Shown here: one piece after another, positions 26,296-34,400 of the stretch | How the letters are laid out: each line of letters begins with the position of its first letter | Position numbering within the stretch: the first letter of the stretch is position 1 | Assembly (NCBI RefSeq): GCF_006716085.1 | Contig: NZ_VFON01000001.1 | Location: forward strand, 2,914,001 to 2,978,000 | Reading direction: 5' to 3' | DNA: 64,000 nt | Source of the DNA: Leucobacter komagatae | GTDB lineage: Bacteria; Actinomycetota; Actinomycetes; Actinomycetales; Microbacteriaceae | Program-made: the position numbers and the translations under genes | Notes under the pieces: model-generated | Told to the model about the DNA's origin: nothing | The model's database searches: none | The model's input: the letters and a program-made list of their open reading frames with translations, nothing else

Positions 26296-26529
26296 CTAGC
26301 GGCTTCTCCGGGCCTCGCCGGACCTTGCCACCTGCCGGGCCTCGGCGACCGGTGTGGCGGCTGCGGCCAGCCGACGGAGCTGCACTTGGAGCGCGCCGCA
26401 CCTCCGGCACCGGACGTAGCTGACGACGCCCTCGGACGTTGGGTGGCTCGAATCGATGCGCCACGCATGCGTGTGTGGGCGGGATGCGATGGGTGCCTGG
26501 GGTGCGGTGGCGAGTGCTGTGGTGCTCAT
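26296..26529 (-). CDS. Small CxxC zinc-ribbon-like protein
   Basis: A 77-residue protein with HTHAWRIDSSHPTSEGVVSYVRCRRCGALQVQ, a compact His/Cys-rich segment whose CRRCG resembles half of a zinc ribbon, followed by an Ala/Arg-rich tail. I chose the ATG at 26529 because the Cys/His domain begins ~20 residues later and the upstream extension runs into the divergent gene. The two starts lie only 25 bp apart, so their promoters overlap. Function unknown. Confidence 0.6.
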   Translation of the reverse strand: MSTTALATAPQAPIASRPHTHAWRIDSSHPTSEGVVSYVRCRRCGALQVQLRRLAAAATPVAEARQVARSGEARRSR

Positions 26530-26554
26530 AAGACAAGCGTGATGTAATGCCCTT

Positions 26555-27070
26555 ATGCATCTCAACCCTTACGGAACGTACGCGGTGCAGCTTGCGGCAT
26601 CGCTCGCCAACGACTGGCCCCACGATCGTGACGGAATCGAGGAGCGCACCCGCGAGTTCGGCATGACCATGCGCTTCGCCCGCCACGACGATGATCATGC
26701 CGGGGTGCGCGCGGTCATCGACGAGTGGCTGCGCGTGGTGGACGCAGCCGACCCCGAGCGGCGAGCCGAGATTCTCAACCGCCAGATGGCCGACGCCGCC
26801 GCCTTTCCGCAGCTCGTCAACCACGACGGCGAGGGCTGGCACCTGCACTACCGCGACGACAGGGAGTCGCTGCCGGGCGTGCTCCGGTCGGTGATCCCTG
26901 TCGGCACCGCGCTGCACCTGACGACCCGCGGCGTCACGCGGCTCGGCCGATGCGAGGCGGCGCCGTGCGAAAACGTTGTCGTCGACGTGACGAGGAACGG
27001 GCGGCAGCGGTTCTGCTCAGTGCGGTGCGCAAACCGTGCCGCGGTGCGCCGCCACCGCGCCCGGGCGTGA
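26555..27070 (+). CDS. CGNR zinc-finger domain protein (ABATE-like)
   Basis: A 171-residue protein with a helical N-terminal ABATE-type region and a C-terminal CGNR finger: Cys ligands in RCEAAPCENVVVDV and RFCSVRCANRAAVRRHR, the last holding the ANR core. Such proteins are presumed DNA-binding regulators with a ligand-sensing N domain. The ATG at 26555 is 6 nt after TGTAAT (26543-26548), probably leaderless. It diverges from a small CxxC protein, a possible target. Ligand unknown. Confidence 0.85.
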   Translation: MHLNPYGTYAVQLAASLANDWPHDRDGIEERTREFGMTMRFARHDDDHAGVRAVIDEWLRVVDAADPERRAEILNRQMADAAAFPQLVNHDGEGWHLHYRDDRESLPGVLRSVIPVGTALHLTTRGVTRLGRCEAAPCENVVVDVTRNGRQRFCSVRCANRAAVRRHRARA

Positions 27071-27083
27071 GCCGGACGGGAAG

Positions 27084-28169
27084 CTACCACGAAGCCGGTC
27101 GGCCGCCGTCGGTCGCTGCGTTGTCGCCGGAAAGCCACCGGAGCCAGCTCATGCCCGGGTCTCGCTCGAGGATCAGCGCGCGCACGAGGAGAGTGAGCGG
27201 GATCGCGAGGATCGCGCCGAGCGGCCCAATGATGAACGTCCAGAAGAGCACGGAGACGAAGCTAAGCGTGAGGCTCAGGCTGACGGCGTCACTCACGAAC
27301 TTGGGTTGGATGAGCACCTGCAGCAGCACGTTCGCGACGGCGTAGACGGCGATCACGGCGAGCATGAGCGGCCAGCCGCCGACGACGAGCGCGAGGACCG
27401 CGGGCGGGACGAGGCCGAGCACGAAACCAATGTTCGGCACGAAGTTGGTGACGAACGACAGGATCGCCCAGACGAGCGGCGCCGGGACCCCGAGGGCCCA
27501 GAGCGCGAGGCCGTCGACGACCGCGACGAGGAGGCCGAACGCGGCGTTCACGACGTAGTAGCGGCGCACGTTGCTGTTGAACTCGGCGAACCGCCGCACC
27601 CGCGGAGCTGCGGACGGCCCGAACTCTCGCGTCGCCTTCGCGAACCTGCCCGCGTCTGCCGCCATGAAGATGGCGTAGGCGAAGATGAAGAACAGTGCCG
27701 TGACGATCCCAAGGATGCTGCTTCCGAGCGAGGTCGCGTACTGCACGATCGTCGACGGCGTGAGTACCGAGGTGATCGCGTCGGTGAACTGGTCGCTCAG
27801 CCCCAGTGACGTGAAGAACTCGAACAGGTTGTCGGCAGTCTGACGCAGGTCGGCGCTGTACGCGATGACGAGCTGCGTGAACTCCGCCGTGGCGAAGGCG
27901 AGCATGCCGGCGAGCACGAGCAAGATCGCCCACGACAGCCCGACGACGAGCGTCGTCGAGATCCAGCTTGGCCAGCCCCGCCGATCGAGCGGGCGCCTGA
28001 TCGGGTTGCAGATGATCACGATGACCGCCGCGAGTGCGAGCGGGCCGATCACCTCTCGTGCGAAGGAGACGCCGGCGAGTACGACGACGGACGCCGCGAG
28101 CCCGAGCAGCACCACGAGCGAGGGGGGCATCGTGCTCCGAGCAGTGGGCGGTGACTCGGCATTCTCCAT
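27084..28169 (-). CDS. AI-2E family transporter (second copy)
   Basis: A 361-residue AI-2E/UPF0118 membrane protein, only distantly similar to the copy at 14.5 kb. It has helices at about residues 15-60 and a soluble segment around 95-130 (DLRQTADNLFEFFTSLGLSD), then a C-terminal bundle with NVLLQVLIQPKFVSDAVSLS. The shorter C terminus ends in RDPGMSWLRWLSGDN. Substrate unknown. The ATG at 28169 is 6 nt after TACGCT (28176-28181, minus strand), so leaderless. luxS in the window makes AI-2 export conceivable but unproven. Confidence 0.85.
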   Translation of the reverse strand: MENAESPPTARSTMPPSLVVLLGLAASVVVLAGVSFAREVIGPLALAAVIVIICNPIRRPLDRRGWPSWISTTLVVGLSWAILLVLAGMLAFATAEFTQLVIAYSADLRQTADNLFEFFTSLGLSDQFTDAITSVLTPSTIVQYATSLGSSILGIVTALFFIFAYAIFMAADAGRFAKATREFGPSAAPRVRRFAEFNSNVRRYYVVNAAFGLLVAVVDGLALWALGVPAPLVWAILSFVTNFVPNIGFVLGLVPPAVLALVVGGWPLMLAVIAVYAVANVLLQVLIQPKFVSDAVSLSLTLSFVSVLFWTFIIGPLGAILAIPLTLLVRALILERDPGMSWLRWLSGDNAATDGGRPASW

Positions 28170-28193
28170 GGGCCTAGCGTAGTCGACGCGGCG

Positions 28194-29171
28194 CTACGAC
28201 CACTTGGGCCGCGGGGGCTCCCAAGCGCTGATTTTTGTGAAGAGCTCCTCAGGTTCCGTCGCGACGATGAGGGCGGCGCGTGCCTCTGGCTTTGAGAATC
28301 CGGCGTCGACCATCGCATCGATCGCGCCGATGAGTGGCTGCCAGTAGCCGTCGATGTCGTACAGCGCGACGGGCTTGGTGTGGATGCCGAGCGTCACCCA
28401 GGTCCAGACCTCGAAGATCTCCTCGAGCGTGCCGGGGCCGCCGGGCAGCGCGACGAACGCGTCGGTGAGCTCTGCCATCCGGCGCTTGCGCTCAGGCATT
28501 GTGGCGACGACTTCGAGGCGGGTGAGCCCGGTGTGGCCGGTCTCGCCGTCAAGGAGGGCCTCGGTGATGACGCCGAACGCGCTGCCACCCGACTCGAGCA
28601 CGGCGTCCGCGACGGTGCCCATGAGCCCGACCTTGCCGCCGCCGTACACGAGGTCAATACCGGCCTCGCCCATCGCGTTGCCGAACGCCCGCGCGCCCGA
28701 GGCGAACGAGGGCGAATTGCCAAACGCAGAGCCCGTGAACACGGCGAGGCGCTGCGGCGGCCTTGCGGCGGTGGCCAGCGCCGGAAACACCTGCTCGGTG
28801 TTGAGGGGCGCCATCGCGGGGTTCTCGGCGCCGGGATCGGCCCACTCAAGGTGCTCGATCTCTGCGAGCGGCCGATCCACGGCGACGTAGGGGTGCTCAA
28901 AGACCTGCGCGATGACGTCGCGCTCAGGCTCGTTCGCCGCGGGGGCTCGGAACTCGCCGAGCCCCCGCAGGCGGAGCGGGTCGAGCTCGATGCCGAGCTC
29001 TTCCCGGAACTCGCGGATGGCGGTGTCCCGCGGATCCTCACCGGGCTCGGGCTTGCCGCCCGGAAGCATGAGCGACTGGGTGCCGCGCTTTCTCACGTTG
29101 AGGACCCGGCCCTCGGGGTCGCGTACTACGACAGCGCTGACGCGAATGGGGTCGGCTACACGTTGGGCCAA
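28194..29171 (-). CDS. Nudix hydrolase fused to a LOG-family (TIGR00730) domain
   Basis: A 325-residue two-domain protein. Residues ~8-115 are a Nudix domain with the box GGKPEPGEDPRDTAIREFREELGIEL, complete with the REFREE metal site. Residues ~135-325 are a LOG/TIGR00730 Rossmann domain with YGGGKVGLMGTVADAV and the catalytic PGGPGTLEEIFE, the cytokinin-activating phosphoribohydrolase signature that cleaves nucleoside monophosphates. The fusion suggests coupled clean-up of a nucleotide, with Nudix making the monophosphate. I chose the TTG at 29171, 8 nt after GAGGAG; the longer frame to 29210 overlaps the upstream gene. Start somewhat uncertain. Confidence 0.85.
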   Translation of the reverse strand: MAQRVADPIRVSAVVVRDPEGRVLNVRKRGTQSLMLPGGKPEPGEDPRDTAIREFREELGIELDPLRLRGLGEFRAPAANEPERDVIAQVFEHPYVAVDRPLAEIEHLEWADPGAENPAMAPLNTEQVFPALATAARPPQRLAVFTGSAFGNSPSFASGARAFGNAMGEAGIDLVYGGGKVGLMGTVADAVLESGGSAFGVITEALLDGETGHTGLTRLEVVATMPERKRRMAELTDAFVALPGGPGTLEEIFEVWTWVTLGIHTKPVALYDIDGYWQPLIGAIDAMVDAGFSKPEARAALIVATEPEELFTKISAWEPPRPKWS

Positions 29172-30571
29172 TCGACGATCTCCTCGTATTCGGGGTGCTT
29201 CTTCAGCCACGCCGACACGTAGGGGCAGTAGGGCACGATTCGCATTCCCGCGGCGCGCGTGTCGGCCAGGGCCTCGGTCACCAGCGTACCGGCGAGGCCG
29301 CGCCCGCCGAACTCGGGATCGACCTCGGTGTGCACGAACGCGCGTGAATCGCCGCGAGCGGTGACCCGGTAGTCGGCGAATCCAGCGAGGGTGTCGCCAA
29401 CGTAGATCGCGTATCTCGGAGCCTCTGGCTCGTGAACAACTCTGATCTGTTCGGATGCTTCAGACACTGTGGCCTCCTCAAATGAAGGGGTTGATGAACG
29501 AGGGCTTATGGGCCCGGCGCTTGCTGTCGTCGCGAGCGTGTCCGTTGTCGCTGGGAGCGGCCCGAGCTTGCTGCGGGGAAGGAGCCGAGCGGTGGGTAAC
29601 ACGGGCGCCGGCAGCGGCGGCTCGGGCTCATCATCGGGGAGCCCGTAGCGGTCATCGGCGGCGACTGTGCCCGATTCGGAGGATGCGATCGTCGCTTGCC
29701 AGGCGTCACGCGCCGCTGCGACCTCTTCGTGAGAACCCCCAATAAAGTTCCACCACATGACGAGCTCATCCTCGAACGGTTCCCCGCCGATGAGCAAGAC
29801 TCGGGCGCCCTCGGGGCCGGCCGTGAGGAGGAACTCGGAGCACCCGGCCGCGGCGAAGCCGAGATCCTCAGCCACAAGCTCGGTTCCCGCGGAGCCGCCG
29901 GGGGCGAAGGTGACCGCGCCGGTGTCGACGAGCACACCGTGTTCGTGCGCCGGATCGACCGTGAGGCTGAGTGCCGAGTGCGGCTCGAGGGTCAGCTCGG
30001 CCCCGACAAGGGGCGTGTGCGTCTCCACGGGGGAGTGTTCACCGAGCAGTGAGCCGAGGAACACCCTGGCTGCGTACCCGTCGCCGGTGGCGACCGGGGG
30101 CACGTAGTGGTCAAAGCGTTTGGCGATGCCCCGGGCGCGCTTGGGCAGCGCGATCCAGAGCTGGGCGCCGTGGAGCACCGAGGTGTCTTGCGTTGAGCGC
30201 TCTGAGTGGCTGATGCCTGAGCCCGCGGTCATGAGGTTCAGCTCCCCGGGCCGCACCATCGCGTGATTGCCAGCGCTGTCGCGGTGCTCGATCGTGCCCG
30301 TGAAGAGCCAGCTCGCGGTCTGCAGTCCCGTGTGCGGATGGGCCCGCACCTGCATGCCGCCGGTCTCGGCGACGTCATCGGGGCCATAGTGGTCGAGGAA
30401 GCACCAGGCGCCGATCAAGCTGCGGCCGCGCTGCGGGAGCGTGCGTCGCACGGGCATCCCGCGAAGGCCGCCGAGCGGCACCTCGCGCGGCTCAAGAATC
30501 TCGACCTCCCCAGCCCTCCCCGGGCCGGCGGCGCAGAGTGTTTCTTCGGGCTGTGACTCAAGATTGCTCAT
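29156..30571 (-). CDS. Pirin-family protein fused in frame to a GNAT acetyltransferase
   Basis: A 471-residue open frame. Residues ~20-330 are a pirin (bicupin) with RAHPHTGLQTASWLF and SGISHSERS metal motifs. After a ~40-residue Pro/Ser/Thr linker, residues ~369-471 are a small GNAT of the YjdJ type with EVDPEFGGRGLAGTLV and VPYCPYVSAWLKKHPEYEE. An excellent internal start exists: GTG at 29467 preceded by GAGGAGG, giving a normal 103-residue stand-alone GNAT. Either this is a true fusion, or a pirin gene that lost its stop ahead of a coupled GNAT gene. The first ATG has a GGAG site. Confidence 0.85.
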   Translation of the reverse strand: MSNLESQPEETLCAAGPGRAGEVEILEPREVPLGGLRGMPVRRTLPQRGRSLIGAWCFLDHYGPDDVAETGGMQVRAHPHTGLQTASWLFTGTIEHRDSAGNHAMVRPGELNLMTAGSGISHSERSTQDTSVLHGAQLWIALPKRARGIAKRFDHYVPPVATGDGYAARVFLGSLLGEHSPVETHTPLVGAELTLEPHSALSLTVDPAHEHGVLVDTGAVTFAPGGSAGTELVAEDLGFAAAGCSEFLLTAGPEGARVLLIGGEPFEDELVMWWNFIGGSHEEVAAARDAWQATIASSESGTVAADDRYGLPDDEPEPPLPAPVLPTARLLPRSKLGPLPATTDTLATTASAGPISPRSSTPSFEEATVSEASEQIRVVHEPEAPRYAIYVGDTLAGFADYRVTARGDSRAFVHTEVDPEFGGRGLAGTLVTEALADTRAAGMRIVPYCPYVSAWLKKHPEYEEIVDWPNV

Positions 30572-30594
30572 GGTATTTGCTCCTTTCGGAGATC

Positions 30595-31050
30595 CTAACC
30601 CTTGGGCACCGGCGGGCCCAACCAGAGCAGCACGACGAACACGATCGCGACAAGGACAGCGATGAGTGCGATCGACAGGAACGGACGGCGCAGGATCCAG
30701 GCTTGGACGTGCTCGACGAAGCCGCGCGGCGCGTCTCCGCCGGGTGCCAGTCGCCAGGGCCCTTCGAGTAGGCCTCGCTTGTCGACTGCGCGCTCAAAGG
30801 GGTAAGTGGCGAACGGCACGATGGCGAGCGCGAGGCCGAGGATACCGAGGCCCGGCTTCCACCGCTGGTTGATCCATACGAAGACCGTGGTGACGCAGTA
30901 CGCGAGGAACACGAATCCGTGGATGCCGCCCGCGATGGACACGGCGGCGGCGGTTACGCCTGTTGCGCGGAGGATGAGCGCGGCAATGAGCCCCGCCCAG
31001 GTGATGACTTCCGCGGTAGCGAACAGGCGGAACAGATTTCTCGGGCTCAT
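30595..31050 (-). CDS. DUF3817 integral membrane protein
   Basis: A 151-residue protein with four membrane helices (about residues 14-33, 38-60, 68-85 and 125-145) and a soluble loop at ~88-120 ending AWILRRPFL. The N-terminal half (FRLFATAEVITWAGLIAALI and GGIHGFVFLAYCVTTVFVW) is characteristic of DUF3817. Function unknown. The ATG at 31050 is preceded by GGGAG with tight spacing. Its promoter region faces that of the giant surface protein. Confidence 0.85.
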   Translation of the reverse strand: MSPRNLFRLFATAEVITWAGLIAALILRATGVTAAAVSIAGGIHGFVFLAYCVTTVFVWINQRWKPGLGILGLALAIVPFATYPFERAVDKRGLLEGPWRLAPGGDAPRGFVEHVQAWILRRPFLSIALIAVLVAIVFVVLLWLGPPVPKG

Positions 31051-31434
31051 AGTGCTCCCATCCTGCCGGAGCTTGGTGGGAAACTCCCCAGCGCGCCAAT
31101 GATAACGATCTTGACACGCTATGCGATTGCGGAGAGACTTTTCGAGGTGGTTCCATGCTGCGGAACCAGTGAACGCGAATATTTAGTTCCGCCCAGTAAA
31201 ACTATCTTGATGGTGGTTAAAACTCCTGATCTGGTCAAGTATGTAGCGTTTGTGAATCTGGCGTAAAAGTGTGTACTGCGACGGATGTTGTGCAGAGTGT
31301 TCGATGGATGTTCACTTTACAAAACCTATGAAGCAACTTGATTTCCTCAAGGATGGCGCTTATCGTCGTCGAGTACGCTTCGGACTCCCTTGGGTTCGAG
31401 TATCACGGCGTCATCACTGGGGATGGGGAAACGT
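31051..31434 (+). promoter_or_regulatory. A/T-rich upstream region of the giant surface-protein gene
   Basis: This 384-bp gap has no convincing gene and is clearly lower in GC than its surroundings. Candidates are TTGACA (31111-31116) with GAGACT 17 bp later, and TTGTGA (31250-31255) with TGTACT 16 bp later. A 7-bp hairpin TGGTTCC/GGAACCA lies at 31148-31168. The A/T-rich leader may be foreign or a target for nucleoid proteins; none of these sites is certain. Confidence 0.4.
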
Positions 31435-34400
31435 ATGTCACGACGGGGGCAGCAACGTAGGTTCACGAGGGGCACGACGCACAGCGCTGGTCGCTGGGGC
31501 GTCGGCCGCCTCCTCGCGATGATTCTTGCGGGGGCCGTGGTCTATGCCGGCTTACCCAAGGCTGCGTACGCGGCTGTCGAGCCTACGCCGTCAATTACGG
31601 AGCCCATTGAGGGAGCTGATCCGAACACTGTGACGGAGCCCGGCACGGAAGAGCCGCAGCCAGGTAGCGAGGCTCCAACGGAGGAGCCCGCGGGTCCCAT
31701 CGTGGATCCTGTCGAACCCACGGAGGAAGCACCTGACGCGGGCGATCAGCCTGCCGAACAGGAGGCTCTTCCGGACCAGGCGGCGCAGCCGCTCGCTGCT
31801 CCACTCGCGGGCACGGCGCTCAACGGGGGTGAAGGCGAGGGGGGCAAACCTGCCAAGAGGGAAATCGTCATCAACGTGAGAACAGGTGGCGACCGCTCGA
31901 GTGATTCCGTTGTCGCCGGGCTGGGCGGTGTGACGTTCAGCGCCTATCCGGCGACCAGCTTCACGAACCAGACGAGCTCCACTCCCGTCGCGACGTGTAC
32001 GACTGATAGCGCGGGTAAGTGCTGGATGAAGGCCCCCACGCGTCCGACTGATTGGTTCTTTGATGAGGCGCCCGGATACCTGGTCAAGCAAGAGTCTGTG
32101 CCCGCCGGCTGGCAGTCGGCTGACACACTCACAATCACCGGCAATTCCGCGGCGAACTACGCTTTTTACACGGGGCCTGCGGACGCAAACTACAACCAGG
32201 CCAACCGTACGATTGCGGTGCCCAGGACCAGAGGGATGGACTACCGAAACAGTATGGGTCAGGCCCTCAGCACTCGGGTCAACCCGCAGCTGAACGACGT
32301 GTGCGGAGTGAACGTCGCCCTGGTACACGACCTCTCTAGTTCAGTGACCGCATCGGCGGCCATTCAGCTGCGAGACGCGTCGAGGTCAGTCGTAAGTGCC
32401 CTCACGGGAACGCCCTCAAAGGTTGCGATCCAAACGTTTGGCACGAACTCCCCCGCAGTGAATACGAGCGGATCGAACAACGCCTTCATGCCGTTGACGA
32501 GTGTTGCAACCCAGGCAGACGCAAACGCCGTGCTTAACAAGATCGCCGGGCTCGCTGTGCCACTCGACCAGGCAACAAACTGGGATCGTGGATTTTGGAC
32601 GCTCAATTCGCTTGCGAGCAGTGGGCAGCTGGATCTGGTCATCATGATCACTGACGGGCTGCCAACAACGTTCGGCGATGGAACCGATGGCGGCAACACA
32701 ACAAACTTCGCGCGAGTTGAACACGCCATGGCTTCGGCAAACGCCATCAAGAGCCACAACGTCAAGGTCATTGCCGTCGGCGTGGGAAGCGGGATCTCCG
32801 GGGGCGCTCCAAACCTGCGCGCGATCTCGGGGCCGGCTCAGAACAGCGATTACTTCCAGGTCTCGGACTGGAAGGATCTTGCCGCGCAAATGAAGAAGCT
32901 CGCCTCGAAGAACTGCGAGGGCACCGTCAACGTTGTGAAGCAGGTTATTCCGGTGGGTGGCACCGTTGCTGATGCCGAGCCCCGCGCGAACTGGGGCTTT
33001 ACGGCGTCCGCGCAGGGCGCGACGGTCCGAAACGATGTCGCGGGTAGCAGCTTCAGCACGACAGCCTCTGCTGTTACGGGTCAGACTGGTGCGCTCGGTT
33101 TCCGGTCAAAGTTTGAGGCGACGTCGCCAGCCGACAGGAAGCTAACCATCACCGAATCTGTCACCAACCAGTTCTCGATTGCACCGCAGAATGGCAAAAA
33201 CGCGGTGTGTACCAACACCACGACCGGTGACCGAGTTGAGGTAACAAACACGGGCACGGCATCGAACCCGGGCTTCATCGTCGACCCGGTAGAGAAGGCG
33301 ACTGTGTCATGCGTGGTGTATAACGAGGCTCGGGACCTCTCTGCAAAGCTCCGGGTTGACAAGGTATGGAAGATTGATGCTGATGGCGACGGCGCGTTTG
33401 AGGAAACGACCGAGCCAAACACAGCTCCGACTGCAATCCCAGGCCTCAGCGCGACGCTGCAGCTGACCGGGAACGCGGGGCTGCCGGCCGGTGGCTTGAA
33501 CTTCGGACAGACGGTCTCAAACCTTGCGGTGAACTCGATGGTCGGCGTGTCGGAGACCGTGCGGGGGCTGCCGCCGCTGTGTACGAACACGGCAACGTTT
33601 GAGCCAGGGCTCGTCGACGGATCAACGAAGCTCACGAAAACGAGCAAGGACGGCACAAACATTGTCCGCGTCACGAACGTTGTGAAGTGTGAGAGCAAGC
33701 TCACCCTTGAGAAGTATGTCGACGGTGGCGACACTCCCGCAACTGACTGGAATCTTCGCGCTATTGCTCCAAGCGGGGCCGCGGAGGGACCGAACGGCAA
33801 AACCAGCAGCCAGCATGCAACTGCGCAGGTGACGCCTAGCGTCAACTATGCGCTCGCTGAGCATGCGCTCTCGCCCGCTGCTGGCGGATACACGCAGCGT
33901 TGGAACCCGACCTCACAGGCGGCTTGGGCGGCGAACCACGAGCTTGGTGCCACGGGATCATGGCAGTGTGTCGCCGCACGGGCGGTCGACAATGGCGTTC
34001 CAACCTGGGGTGACTCAGTCGAGGCCGGTAAGGATGGCGGAGTGTCCGTTGCCCCTGGTGAATGGCTGAAGTGCACTGCGGTCAACGAACAGAAGCCAAC
34101 GCTGCAACTCGTCAAGCAGGTGCAGATCGATGACGAGCTCGAAACCGTACCGGTCGGCGACGATCGCTGGACGCTCGGCGCGAGCTGGACGGCGCCGGTA
34201 GCGATCGGCAACGACGACGCGGCGATTACCCCGTACCCGGGCATCCAGGAGGCGCTCTCGGGGCCAGGCGGCGTCGCAGCGACCGAGGTGCTGCCCGGCC
34301 AATACTCGCTGACTGAGTCGGCGGCGAAAGCTGGCTTCGAGAATGGCACAGCCTTCTCGTGCGTCGTGAATGATGACGAGCCGAAGCTCATCGCGGTTGA

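Noticed and set aside
31271..31522. Small Cys-rich frame beginning MYCDGCCAEC upstream of the surface-protein gene
   Set aside because: It overlaps the true start in another frame, ends in Arg/Ser-rich noise and has no ribosome site; the Cys cluster is probably chance.
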